Assembly: GCA_034429275.1 (NCBI GenBank) | Contig: DAOUFU010000201.1 | Coordinates: 1 to 20,778 of the forward strand | Source: DAOUFU01 sp034429275 | GTDB taxonomy: Bacteria > Chloroflexota > Anaerolineae > Aggregatilineales > Aggregatilineaceae | Reading direction: 5' to 3' | Length of the DNA stretch: 20,778 nucleotides | Shown here: positions 7,697 through 19,136 of the stretch, piece by piece | Layout: each line of letters starts with the position of its first letter | Numbering within the stretch: the first letter of the stretch is position 1 | The notes under the pieces: generated by a model | The model's input: only the letters and a program-made list of their open reading frames with translations | What the model was told of the DNA's origin: nothing | The model's database searches: none | Made by a program: the position numbers and the translations under genes

Positions 7697-8893
7697 ATGG
7701 GGTCCTCGTTTATGGGATGGGATGCGCACATCCTGTCCAATGATCGGGTGCGAATCGTGCTGGTTCCCGCCCTGGGCGGGCGCGTGATGGCCTTCGACCT
7801 GGGCGATCACGGCGCGATCTGGGTCAATCCGGCGCTGGCCGGGCAGAGCATCACGCCCGACCCGGAAGCCGCCTGGCCCAATGTAGGCGGTTACAAGACA
7901 TGGCCCGCCCCCCCGGAACGATGGGGCGGGCCGCCGCCGCCCCTGCTCGATCACGGCCCCTATGACGCCATCGTGAACCGGGACCCCGACGGCACGATCA
8001 CCGCGCACCTGGCAGGGCCGATTGAGCGCTGGCGCACGCCCGGCCTGCGCTTCGAGCGCACGCTCACCCTTCGACCGGGCAGCGCGCGCCTCCAGATGGT
8101 CCAGACCCTGATCAACACCGGCACCCAGCCGCAGCAGTGGGGCATCTGGGACATCACCCAGCACCGCGTTGAGTCCTACCCCGGCGCAGGCGATCATCAC
8201 CGCTACCGGGTGTACTTCCCGGTCAATCCGCGCAGCCTGTACGGCGTGCGCGGTGTGCGCGTCAGCGCCGAATCGCCGGCATGGCTGGGCAAGGTGGCCC
8301 AGGGCGTCTTTGGCGTGAGCTTCCGCCCCGAAAACCAGAAGATCTATGCCGACTGCGACCCCGGCTGGATCGCCTATACCGACCAGTTTCCCCAGGGCGG
8401 CGTGGCCTATGTCAAGCTGTTCGCCATCGATCCCGCCGCTGCCTATCCCGACGGCGGCGCGCGCATCGAGGTGTGGAACAACCAGCACCCGGTGTATCTC
8501 GAGGTCGAAATCCTGGGGCCGCTGGTCGATCTCGCACCGGGCGGCGGGCAGACCACCCTGATCGAGACGTGGGGCGCGTGTGTCTACGGCGGCGGAGTCA
8601 TCCGGCGCGCATCACAGGCGGGAGTGGTGGCTGAGCGCCTGGTTTGGGACGCGGCGGCCCACCGGTTGAGCGGGCGCGGCGGGGTGTTCGAGTGTGGACA
8701 CGCGCAGGTCGCCTGGCTGGACCGCGACGGCGAGGTGATCTGCACCGGGCCATCGCAGCCAGCGGACCCCTTCGAGCCGCTGAACCTGGACCTGCCCGCC
8801 GACCCACCGACCGGCGCGACTGCCGCCGAAGTGTACGTGATCGATGCCTGGGGCGAGATCGCCGGGGTGTGGGATCGCGCCGCGCTGGAATGA
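7697..8893 (+). CDS. DUF4380-like, galactose-mutarotase-fold protein
   Basis: The 398-aa product starts at the ATG at 7697 with AAGGGAG seven bases upstream. A second ATG five codons on is possible. The chain is beta-rich and resembles DUF4380 proteins of the galactose-mutarotase superfamily: NDRVRIVLVPALGGRVMAFDLGDH (14-37), then NVGGYKTWPAPPERWGGPPPP (62-82), an aromatic and Pro-rich loop, and later QPQQWGIWDITQH and IEVWNNQHPVYLEVEILGPL. There is no signal peptide, so it is cytoplasmic. Members of this fold bind carbohydrate, but the substrate is unknown and catalytic residues cannot be assigned here. The stop codon lies 6 bp from the stop of the convergent kinase gene, with no terminator between. 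Confidence 0.7.
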   Translation: MGSSFMGWDAHILSNDRVRIVLVPALGGRVMAFDLGDHGAIWVNPALAGQSITPDPEAAWPNVGGYKTWPAPPERWGGPPPPLLDHGPYDAIVNRDPDGTITAHLAGPIERWRTPGLRFERTLTLRPGSARLQMVQTLINTGTQPQQWGIWDITQHRVESYPGAGDHHRYRVYFPVNPRSLYGVRGVRVSAESPAWLGKVAQGVFGVSFRPENQKIYADCDPGWIAYTDQFPQGGVAYVKLFAIDPAAAYPDGGARIEVWNNQHPVYLEVEILGPLVDLAPGGGQTTLIETWGACVYGGGVIRRASQAGVVAERLVWDAAAHRLSGRGGVFECGHAQVAWLDRDGEVICTGPSQPADPFEPLNLDLPADPPTGATAAEVYVIDAWGEIAGVWDRAALE

Positions 8894-8899
8894 CGCACG

Positions 8900-10549
8900 C
8901 TAGCCGCGCGCGGAAGACGGCTCCACCGGCAGTAACACGGTGAACGTGCTGCCCTGGCCCTCGACGCTGGCTACCTCGATCGTGCCGCCGTGCTGCTCGA
9001 CGATCCGGCGCGCGATGCACAGCCCCAGCCCGGCCCCCAGCCGCGAGCGAGCCGTATCCACCCGGAAGAAGCGGTCGAACAGGTGCGGCAGCGCCTCTGC
9101 CGGGATGCCGATCCCCGTATCCGACACGGTGAAGCGCAGGAAATCGGCCACCCGGTCCACGCGCAGCACAACGGTGCCCGGCATCGGCGTGTACTGCACG
9201 GCGTTGGTCAGAATCGCCAGCAGCGCCGTGTACAGCTCGATCTCGTCGCAGACCAGCGCAGGCAGCCGTTCGGCGATGCTGACCTGCATCGCCAGGCCGT
9301 TTTCCTCGGCCATCGGCAGCACCCGCGTCATCAGCGAATCGACCAGCCGCTCCACCGGGATCGCGTCGAACTGCCAGTCGTTTTTGCTATCCAGCCGCGC
9401 CATCGTCAGCATCGATTCGAGCAGCGAATGCAGGTACTCGGTCTGCTCGCCGATGGTGTTCAGCCGGTCGATCAGGCTCTCGGCGGCAGGCATGCGGCGC
9501 ATCATATACAGGTGCGTGTTGATGATCGAGAGCGGGGTACGGAATTCGTGCGAGGCATCGCGGATAAAATCGGTCAGTAGTTCCACGCGTGCTCGCTCCA
9601 GCCGAAGCTGCACCGCGTCCCGTTCGGCGCGCAGCCGGTCGGTGATGTCGCGCGTGATCGCGCCGATCAGCAGCTCTTCGTCGCCAAAGATCGGGAAGAC
9701 CAGCATCTGCGTGTGGCGAATCTCGCCATCACGCCGGTGAACGGGCAGGCTGAACATCTGCTCGGAAGGCAGCGTTTCGACAAACACCGCCAACTGATGG
9801 CCCACCCCCTCGCGCACAGCCTGGCCTGCGTCGCCCGATAGCTCGGCCAGCACCTCGCCGATCGGCTGGCCGATGATGCGATCGCGCGAGAAACCGGTGA
9901 GCTGCGCGGCCCCCCGGTTCCATTCGAGTATCTTGCCGTGCACGTCGCACAGCCAGATCGCATCTGCCGATTGTTCGACAAACTGGCGGTACTTCTGCTC
10001 ACTGCGCAGCAGGTTGCTTTCCGCGCGGCTGAGCCGGGCCTCGCGCTCGCGCAGGGCGTCCTCGACCTGGATCAGGTCCTGCGTGTTGATGAAAGTCACC
10101 TGGAGCGCCGGCTGGCCCTCGTGCGTCATCGCGCGGATCGCCAATGCGAACCGCCCATAATCGCCCCCGTACGTCAGCAGGCGCGCTTCGTGGCGCGCTT
10201 CCGCGTCGAACGACTGGTCCCCACGCTCGGCAGCCAGCAGCGTCGTCCGCAGCGCAGCATAATCGTCAGGATGCACCAGCCCGGCCAGGTAATAGCCCGC
10301 GCGCGCGGCGAACTGATCCGCCGGAAAGCGCAGCAGTCCCTCTACACCCGGCCCGGCGAACACCACGCGCCCGCCCTTTATAATCACCAGCCCTTGCTGA
10401 GAATAACTCGCCAGGGCGTGATAGGCATCGCGGGCTGCGCGCAGCGCCTCGTCCTGGGCGCGGACCCGCGCTTCAAGCTCTGCCACACGCGCTCGCAGCC
10501 GCTCGACTTCATCGGGCGTGCCCCGCCCGTTTTCCAATCGTCCCGTCAT
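8900..10549 (-). CDS. Soluble double-PAS sensor histidine kinase
   Basis: The 549-aa product has a coiled coil at residues 12-46 (EVERLRARVAELEARVRAQDE is its core), a PAS-like domain at about 48-165, a second canonical PAS at about 184-305 (FVEQSADAIWLCDVHGKILEWNRGAAQLTGF), a HisKA domain with H334 (DASHEFRTPLS) and an HATPase_c domain with N449 (LAILTNAVQYT), D477-T-G-I-G and the G2 box GAGLGLCIARRIV. All catalytic residues are present. There are no membrane segments, so it senses a cytoplasmic ligand, redox state or light. Its start (ATG 10549) has only a distant GGCGGGG, so translation may be weak. It follows the Tyr-box kinase by 43 bp on the same strand and is probably the last gene of the kinase run. 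Its DHp sequence differs clearly from the other four. Confidence 0.92.
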   Translation of the reverse strand: MTGRLENGRGTPDEVERLRARVAELEARVRAQDEALRAARDAYHALASYSQQGLVIIKGGRVVFAGPGVEGLLRFPADQFAARAGYYLAGLVHPDDYAALRTTLLAAERGDQSFDAEARHEARLLTYGGDYGRFALAIRAMTHEGQPALQVTFINTQDLIQVEDALREREARLSRAESNLLRSEQKYRQFVEQSADAIWLCDVHGKILEWNRGAAQLTGFSRDRIIGQPIGEVLAELSGDAGQAVREGVGHQLAVFVETLPSEQMFSLPVHRRDGEIRHTQMLVFPIFGDEELLIGAITRDITDRLRAERDAVQLRLERARVELLTDFIRDASHEFRTPLSIINTHLYMMRRMPAAESLIDRLNTIGEQTEYLHSLLESMLTMARLDSKNDWQFDAIPVERLVDSLMTRVLPMAEENGLAMQVSIAERLPALVCDEIELYTALLAILTNAVQYTPMPGTVVLRVDRVADFLRFTVSDTGIGIPAEALPHLFDRFFRVDTARSRLGAGLGLCIARRIVEQHGGTIEVASVEGQGSTFTVLLPVEPSSARG

Positions 10550-10592
10550 GTGTTTGTGCCCCGCCAGGTGAGGGGTAAGGCGGCATCAGACA

Positions 10593-12047
10593 TCAGGGTT
10601 GAGCGTCCGATACCGAAATCGCCTGGTGCAATGCGGCCTGCTGCGCGGCGGGCAACCGGACAAAAAAAGTGGTCCCCTGCCCCACCGTGCTCTGGAACCA
10701 GATCTCACCGCCGTGCAGCTCGACCAGCCGCCGGGTGATCGCCAGCCCCAGCCCACTACCTTCGTACTGCCGCGTAGACGAGCTATCGGCCTGTTCAAAT
10801 TCCAGAAATACCCGGTCGTACAGGTCCTGTGGAATCCCGATGCCCGTGTCGGCCACTTCCAGCCGGACGGTCTCGCCCTCATCCACCGCGCGCACGGTGA
10901 TGCTGCCCTCGGCGGTGAACTTGATCGCGTTGCTGAGCAGGTTAGTGACGATCTGGCGCGCTCGAATCTCATCGGCCAGCACCGGGGGCGCGCCGTCGAA
11001 ACTGCGTCTGATGACCAGTCCCTTCTGTTGGGCAAGCGGCTCCACCGTCGCCAGCGCACTGTTGAGCAGCCCAGGAGTCGAACATGGGCGCAGGTTGAGC
11101 ACCACCCCGCCGCTTTCGATCTTGCTGAGGTCCAGCACGTCGTTGATCAGCGCCAGCAGGTGATGCCCGTTGCGCGTCACTTTGCGCAGCCGGTCGCTTT
11201 GCGTATCGTTGAGCGGCCCATAGACCCCGCTGAGCACCAGCTCGGTATAGCCGATGATCGAACTGAGCGGCGTGCGCAGCTCATAGCTCATATTCGTCAG
11301 GAACTGGTTCTTCATGGCACTGGCTTCGTGCAGAGCCATCGTGCGCCGCGCCAGTTCGGCATTGGCCTGGACCAGCGGATCAAACAGCTCATAGCGCAGC
11401 ACGGGCCGCCCCAGCGCCACCGCCGCCATCGCCAGAAACATGGCGTTGAGTGGAATCGGCAGCACCGGCCAGATCAGCGCGCTGGCCAGCATCCCCAACG
11501 TGACAAATGCCGGTGCGGGCCAGAACGCCCGCGCGCGTGGGTCGCGCATCCGCCAGAACAGGACCGCTGCCGAGATGTGATAGGCGATATTGATCACAAT
11601 GGCGAGCATCCCCCACGAGGTCCAGTCGCCCTGGTAACTGCCGTCGCCGGTGCCTGTCGGGCGAATGTTGATCATCAGGCGATCCGTCCACAGCAGGTAG
11701 GTGTGCAATATCGCGATCACCACCCCGGCATAGCGCATCGCCCTGGCCAGCCGGGTTTTGATCTGCGCGTATTCGGAGGCAAAAAGGAACATCGACACGG
11801 TGAACAGGCCATAGAGCCAGAGCGCCACATACATGACGGTCGTGGCATGCAGCCCCAGGTCGTCGATGAACCGCCCAAAGCCGTTGGCGATGGCATAGCT
11901 CATGAACAACACCATGGTCAGCGCGAACCACTGGTTGGCCCGCTGGCGCGGGGCCTGCCACACCACCAGCAGCAGCAGCATCGCCGCCGTCACCGCCACG
12001 ATCCCGTTGGCGGCAACCACAAAGAGGGTGATCAGCGACAGGCTCAT
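10593..12047 (-). CDS. 7TM histidine kinase with Tyr in place of the phospho-acceptor His
   Basis: The 484-aa product has seven hydrophobic segments (about 5-30, 40-60, 68-92, 103-121, 144-165, 176-195, 200-212), like 7TM histidine-kinase sensor regions. A short helix leads to a HisKA region reading NMSYELRTPLSSIIGY. Y255 stands where the phospho-acceptor His belongs; its codon is TAT (11285-11283), one base from CAT. The ATP domain looks intact: N373 (NLLSNAIKFT), D400-T-G-I-G and G430-S-G-L-G. The start codon overlaps the stop of the upstream hybrid kinase by 4 bp (12044-12047), which suggests translational coupling. It cannot autophosphorylate conventionally, so it may phosphorylate a partner, act as an allosteric subunit, or be a recent mutation or sequence error. 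Confidence 0.9.
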   Translation of the reverse strand: MSLSLITLFVVAANGIVAVTAAMLLLLVVWQAPRQRANQWFALTMVLFMSYAIANGFGRFIDDLGLHATTVMYVALWLYGLFTVSMFLFASEYAQIKTRLARAMRYAGVVIAILHTYLLWTDRLMINIRPTGTGDGSYQGDWTSWGMLAIVINIAYHISAAVLFWRMRDPRARAFWPAPAFVTLGMLASALIWPVLPIPLNAMFLAMAAVALGRPVLRYELFDPLVQANAELARRTMALHEASAMKNQFLTNMSYELRTPLSSIIGYTELVLSGVYGPLNDTQSDRLRKVTRNGHHLLALINDVLDLSKIESGGVVLNLRPCSTPGLLNSALATVEPLAQQKGLVIRRSFDGAPPVLADEIRARQIVTNLLSNAIKFTAEGSITVRAVDEGETVRLEVADTGIGIPQDLYDRVFLEFEQADSSSTRQYEGSGLGLAITRRLVELHGGEIWFQSTVGQGTTFFVRLPAAQQAALHQAISVSDAQP

Positions 12048-13918
12048 GCGTGTTCCTCTTCGGTTCGGCGACGCGTGGGCGGAGTCATGCGCCGCAGGCG
12101 GTCGGCAGCCGAGGGCTGCCCGGTGAGAGTGCGCACATGGGCCAGCAGCATTTCCGGATCAACCGGCTTGCGCAGGAAGCCATCGGCACGCGGGTGTTGA
12201 GCAGGGTCTTCGTCGCGCGCAGAGATGACCAGGACGGGGATCGCCGAAGTCACCGGGTCGCCGCGCAAAGCGCCCAGAATTTGCCAGCCGTCCAGGTCCG
12301 GCATGGCGAGATCGAGCGCCACCAGGACCGGCTTCAGCTCGCGCGCCAGGCGCAAGCCGTCGTTAGCGGTCATCGCGCCGTACACGCGGTATCCCACCCC
12401 CTCAAGCTGGTCCTGGAGCAGTTCAATCGCCTCGGCATCGTCGTCGATGGCCAGGATCACCGGACCCTGGCTGCGGGCGCGCGGCTGGATAGGCCGCACA
12501 ATGTTGACGCTGTCATCGAAGGCGGGCAGCGCGACATGGAAAGTGGAGCCGTGCCCGGCACTGGTCTCGAACCACAGCTTGCCGCCATGCATCGCCGCAA
12601 GCTGCGAGGCCAGCGCCAGCCCCAGGCCGGTCCCATCGCCCTGACGTGCGCCCTCTGCCGGGGCATAGACCTCGAACAGGTGCTCTTGCTTTTCGGGCGG
12701 GATGCCGGGGCCGGTGTCCGTCACGCTGATCACCACCTGCTGGCGGCCCAGGTCATAATAGCCCCGCACGATGATCACCCCGTGCTCGGTGAACTTGACG
12801 GCGTTGCTCAGCAGGTTGTCGAGTATCTGGCGGACGCGGGTTTCATCCACCCACATCGCGGGCAGGCGGCCATAGCTGCGCATCAGCGTCAGCCCCTTGG
12901 CGCGCGCCTGCTCATCATAGTCGCTCAGCAGGCGATCCAGCAGGGCGTTGGTCTTCACCCGGTCGAAGCTGAGGTTGAGCTTGCCCGCCTCGATCCGGCT
13001 CAGGTCGAGCACGTCCCCGATCAGCCGCAGCAGCAGGTGACCGTTGCGCACCACCTTTCTCAGCCGGTCGTCCTGCACCGGCGTCAGCTCGCCGTAGGTA
13101 CGGTTGACCACCAGCTCCGCATAGCCAATGATCGAATTGAGCGGGGTGCGCAGTTCGTGACTCATGTTTGCCAGGAACTGCGCCTTCACCTGCATCGCCT
13201 GGTCCAGCTCGCGGATGCGTTCGGCAAGTTGATCGTTGAGCACATGGAGCGGTTGATATACCCGCACCTTGAGCACCGTCCGGCCCAGCAGCAGCACCGC
13301 CCCCAGAACCATCAAGCTGTGGATGGGATAGGCCCGCAGGATTCGGCTTTGCGGGTGGATAATCGCGTTCACCAGCAGCAGGCCCAACGGGATCATCAGC
13401 GTGCGGGCATACGGATGAGGTTGACGGTAGAGCGCCACCAGGGTCACAGCCAGCATCACCATCAGGCTCACCGTGCTCGCCGTCCCCAGCGGTGAATAGG
13501 TGAACATGTAGCCGCTGTCGCCCACCGGCTCAAAATCGCGGTACACCTGGCCCGTCAAGATCAGAATCACATACACCCCACCGGCTACCGCCGCCGGGCC
13601 GAGCAGCGCACGTTGGGTGCGGCGGTTCATATCGACGAACACGCACACAAACGCGAACAACATCAGGATGCCGAGGCTGTAGAGCGTGCTGGCCAGCGAA
13701 ATCAGGGGTTCGGGGTCGAGGTTATAGTGCTGCGCCACCTGCCAGACCACCCGCGCCATGCCGTGCAGCGCGAATACGCTCATACACAGGGCGAAGTACT
13801 GCGTGCTGCGTCGGTGGGGATCGCGCCAGAGCAGCAGGATCGCCAATGCCGTGCTGAAAACAATCAGCACCACATCGGAGCTGAGGCCGAAGATCGTGCC
13901 GATCCCGATTGACTTCAT
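12044..13918 (-). CDS. 7TM hybrid histidine kinase with C-terminal receiver
   Basis: The 624-aa product carries seven hydrophobic segments (about 10-31, 40-62, 72-96, 107-123, 143-164, 172-187, 198-212), a HisKA domain with H254 (NMSHELRTPLNSIIGY), an HATPase_c domain with N372 (NLLSNAVKFT), D401-T-G-P-G and GTGLGLALASQL, then a receiver at about 487-600 with D492-D493, phospho-acceptor D536 (VALDLAMPDLDGW), S566 and K584. All catalytic residues are present. I prefer the ATG at 13918, because AGGTGTGG lies just upstream; a GTG at 13927 would add three residues but falls inside that site. The gene has its own likely promoter in the 151-bp gap upstream and overlaps the Tyr-box kinase by 4 bp. 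Phosphate probably passes from H254 to D536 and then to an unseen Hpt or response regulator. Confidence 0.94.
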   Translation of the reverse strand: MKSIGIGTIFGLSSDVVLIVFSTALAILLLWRDPHRRSTQYFALCMSVFALHGMARVVWQVAQHYNLDPEPLISLASTLYSLGILMLFAFVCVFVDMNRRTQRALLGPAAVAGGVYVILILTGQVYRDFEPVGDSGYMFTYSPLGTASTVSLMVMLAVTLVALYRQPHPYARTLMIPLGLLLVNAIIHPQSRILRAYPIHSLMVLGAVLLLGRTVLKVRVYQPLHVLNDQLAERIRELDQAMQVKAQFLANMSHELRTPLNSIIGYAELVVNRTYGELTPVQDDRLRKVVRNGHLLLRLIGDVLDLSRIEAGKLNLSFDRVKTNALLDRLLSDYDEQARAKGLTLMRSYGRLPAMWVDETRVRQILDNLLSNAVKFTEHGVIIVRGYYDLGRQQVVISVTDTGPGIPPEKQEHLFEVYAPAEGARQGDGTGLGLALASQLAAMHGGKLWFETSAGHGSTFHVALPAFDDSVNIVRPIQPRARSQGPVILAIDDDAEAIELLQDQLEGVGYRVYGAMTANDGLRLARELKPVLVALDLAMPDLDGWQILGALRGDPVTSAIPVLVISARDEDPAQHPRADGFLRKPVDPEMLLAHVRTLTGQPSAADRLRRMTPPTRRRTEEEHA

Positions 13919-13957
13919 GGTTGCCACACCTGCGCAGTCAGGCCCACTTAGCCCCTC

Positions 13958-13966
13958 ATTGTAACA
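13958..13966 (-). promoter_or_regulatory. Extended -10 promoter for the hybrid kinase
   Basis: On the minus strand the sequence reads TGTTACAAT, an extended -10 box, about 40 nt before the start codon. No good -35 is visible. It would let the last three kinases be transcribed separately from the first two. Confidence 0.5.
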
Positions 13967-14069
13967 TGGTTTGCCATATCAGCATGCAACTCTACGCGGT
14001 CAGAATCGACTGCCGGGCGCGGCATTTCGGCAGGTCCGCACCACAGGATATCGAGCAGGCCCGCGCAGC

Positions 14070-15620
14070 TTACAACTCGCCCGGCTCAAAGCTCGCCTGG
14101 GCAGGCAAGGCCACAAAAAACGTGGTGCCCACATCCGGCCCGCTGCGCACCCACAGCCGACCGGCGTGCAGTTCGACCAGGCGCTTCGCCACCACCAGCC
14201 CCAGCCCGATTCCGCCCTCCCCTTCCTGGCGCGCGGGATCGCCTGCCTGCCGGAAAGCCTCGAAGATCAGGGCCTGCTCTTCCGGCGGAATGGCCGGGCC
14301 GTCATCGTGCACGCTGACCAGCAGCCAGTGCCGGTCTTCGAGCCAGCCGAGTGTGGGCAACGCGGCGTCTTCGGTGCGCCCGTCGCGCACCGTGACGTTG
14401 CGGGCATGGAGCTTCGCCACCCCACCCGGCACACGCTGCATGGCATGGATCAGCAGGGCGGCGATCACCTGCCGGACGCGCTCTTCATCGCCGCGCACCA
14501 CGCGCAACGGCCCGGCCAGGTCCACTTCCACCGCCGCCGGGCTGCCACCCGCAGCGGCCCCCGCACGCTGAGCAGCCTCGTCGCGCGCCGCCGCGATCAC
14601 CCGGCTCATTTGCAATGGCTGAAGGTCCAACTCCAACCGGCCCCCTTCGATGCGCGTCAGGTCGAGGCTGTCGTTCAGCAGCGCCAGCAGGCGCTGGCTG
14701 TTGCGCAGAATCTTGTCGGCGCGGTCCGACTGCCGCTCATTGAGGTCGCCATAGATACCCTTCAGCAGCAGTTCGCTGTAGCCCACAATCGAATTGAGCG
14801 GCGTGCGCAGCGCGTGACTCATGTTGGTCAGGAACTCGTTCTTGGCGCGGTTGGCCTCGCGCAGTTCCTCGCTGAGCTGCTCGGCCTGTTCTTTGTCGGC
14901 AGCCAGGTCGGTCATGCTGGCGCGCAAGGCGCGCACTTCTTCGCGCAGGGCCGCGCTTTCGGCCAGCAGCGGCGCGAACAACTGGCCGCGCACCAGGGTA
15001 TAACCGGCGAAGGTCGTCGCTGCCGCCACCAGCGCCATATCCAGCGGCGAGCCGCGCAGTCCGGGCAGCAGGCTGGCCAGCAGCCCCAGCGCCAGCGCCA
15101 GGCCCGCCGGTCCAAGCAGCCCGGCATCCAGCCCGGTCTTCAACCGCAGCAACAGGAACGGGATCAGCGCGAAGATCGCCGCCTGCACCACGATGATCAC
15201 ACCCAGGGGCCGCCAATCGAGCGCGTGATCGCCCCAATCCGCCGGGCTGTGTGCCGCGCCGCCCGCCCAGATGATGAGCAGCGCCGCCACCACAAACACC
15301 CGCGCCCAGATCACCACCCCGCGCGCGTAGATATCGACCGGCGGCAGCAGCCGCCGCACGAATGCGTAGAGCATGACCGGCGCGATCACCTGGGCGCTCA
15401 TCACCAGCATGGCGGCAGCCGCGCGCGTGGTGGGCGAAAGCGCCGGGACGTGCAGCGCCAGCACAAAATAGGCCCACACCGCCAGCGAGACGCCGCCGCA
15501 CGCCAGCCAGAGATGCAGCGGTCGGCGCTCCGGGTTCCACGCCAGCAGCGCGGCCAGCCCGATCCCGCCGCAGATCGTCACCCCGCACGTCAGAATGAGC
15601 ACGGCCAGTTCGAGAGTCAT
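14070..15620 (-). CDS. 7TM histidine kinase with degenerate ATP-binding site
   Basis: The 516-aa product has seven hydrophobic segments (about 4-27, 36-58, 66-90, 103-120, 137-158, 169-187, 193-210), a coiled coil (about 220-262), a HisKA region reading NMSHALRTPLNSIVGY and an HATPase-like domain. The phospho-acceptor H269 is present, but the acidic residue after it, usually Glu, is Ala270. The N-box aligns as ALLIHAMQRV (388-397) against NLLSNAIKFT, which puts His392 at the Mg-binding Asn. The G1 box is DDGPAI with Ala443 for the second Gly. The G2 box GGIGLGL is intact. It is probably impaired in ATP binding or autophosphorylation and may need a partner kinase. It starts at the ATG at 15620 with GGAAG upstream, 45 bp after the GAF kinase, and is likely in the same transcript. 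Confidence 0.9.
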   Translation of the reverse strand: MTLELAVLILTCGVTICGGIGLAALLAWNPERRPLHLWLACGGVSLAVWAYFVLALHVPALSPTTRAAAAMLVMSAQVIAPVMLYAFVRRLLPPVDIYARGVVIWARVFVVAALLIIWAGGAAHSPADWGDHALDWRPLGVIIVVQAAIFALIPFLLLRLKTGLDAGLLGPAGLALALGLLASLLPGLRGSPLDMALVAAATTFAGYTLVRGQLFAPLLAESAALREEVRALRASMTDLAADKEQAEQLSEELREANRAKNEFLTNMSHALRTPLNSIVGYSELLLKGIYGDLNERQSDRADKILRNSQRLLALLNDSLDLTRIEGGRLELDLQPLQMSRVIAAARDEAAQRAGAAAGGSPAAVEVDLAGPLRVVRGDEERVRQVIAALLIHAMQRVPGGVAKLHARNVTVRDGRTEDAALPTLGWLEDRHWLLVSVHDDGPAIPPEEQALIFEAFRQAGDPARQEGEGGIGLGLVVAKRLVELHAGRLWVRSGPDVGTTFFVALPAQASFEPGEL

Positions 15621-15665
15621 GGCTTGTTCTTCCAGGTCGCCCTATGCGCAGGCCCGCCCCACGCC

Positions 15666-18437
<2,772 letters not shown>

Positions 18438-18491
18438 GTCTTAATTTCCCTGGTGGTCACGATAGGTAAACCATGCTTACCCATAAACTCT

Positions 18492-18520
18492 TTTATAGTC
18501 GTTCAACGGCTTTTGAGCAA
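18492..18520 (-). promoter_or_regulatory. Sigma70-like promoter for the kinase run
   Basis: On the minus strand TTGCTC (18520-18515) and TATAAA (18497-18492) are spaced by exactly 17 bp. The expected leader is about 45-50 nt. The surrounding DNA is distinctly AT-richer than the genes. Confidence 0.65.
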
Positions 18521-18637
18521 CTAATTGCTGGCAGTTTGTCCGCATGCTCATGCGTGCAGCGATGTGCAAGACTTGAAAGCGCACTGAAGGCGCTGGCAGA
18601 GTTGGTCGGCGGCGAGCACACTCCCTCAAACGCCATC

Positions 18638-18658
18638 AGCCCTCTTTTTGAGGGGGCT
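18638..18658. other. Hairpin with T5 loop
   Basis: AGCCCTC (18638-18644) pairs with GAGGGGGCT (18650-18658, two bases bulged) around TTTTT. Neither strand shows a T-tract after the stem, so a terminator role is doubtful. Confidence 0.35.
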
Positions 18659-18744
18659 TACACGGGCCGCCAGCGGCCTGTTGGTCCAGCCGGATGCTTA
18701 TGGACTTTGAGACAATAACCGGCTGCGGTGATCCGCGAGAGTCT

Positions 18745-18856
18745 GGCCTCACCCCCGACCTGCGCGCCTCAAGGGAGGCGCTTGGTCTGCCCCCTCTCCG
18801 AAAATTTTCGGAGAGGGGGCGAAGCGGCCCGGTTTTGGCCGCGCGGGGGTGAGGCC
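18745..18856 (-). repeat. 112-bp palindromic repeat, copy 2 (inverted)
   Basis: It has the same 13-bp terminal inverted repeats as copy 1 (18745-18757 and 18844-18856) and the same perfect 32-bp central palindrome (18789-18820). Its core is the reverse complement of copy 1, with four differences. Two fall in the 4-nt loop or next to the 5-nt loop of the side hairpins and two in linkers. The right-hand flank (18857-18897) nevertheless resembles the right-hand flank of copy 1 in the same orientation. Confidence 0.9.
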
Positions 18857-18896
18857 AGCCGTTCGGCCCCTCATATCCGATCAATTTGTCAAAGTG

Positions 18897-18946
18897 CCTG
18901 AGCACCCGCGGATGCCTGAGCATCCGCAGATGTTTGAGCATCCGGC
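18897..18946 (+). repeat. 18-bp tandem direct repeats
   Basis: CCTGAGCACCCGCGGATG (18897-18914), CCTGAGCATCCGCAGATG (18915-18932) and a partial third unit TTTGAGCATCCGG (18933-18945) follow head to tail. The first two differ at two positions. The array abuts the conserved flank of repeat copy 2. Confidence 0.75.
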
Positions 18947-19136
18947 CCGCAGGGCGTGAACTCAATTGAACTACACCCCTGGCAGGGAGCGTATGCAACA
19001 CCTGGCAAACCGTTCGATCGGCCCTCACCCTGCCGGGGATGAGCGCCAAAAAGCCGCTGCAATGGGCCGCTGAGACCAGGTCGCAGGCAGGACTCCGGCT
19101 CTCCGCCCAGCGCGAGCCAGCCGCATACACAAAAAA

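Noticed and set aside
18473..18718. An 81-codon plus-strand frame beginning in the kinase promoter
   Set aside because: It has no ribosome site and no recognisable motif, and it overlaps the promoter and a hairpin.
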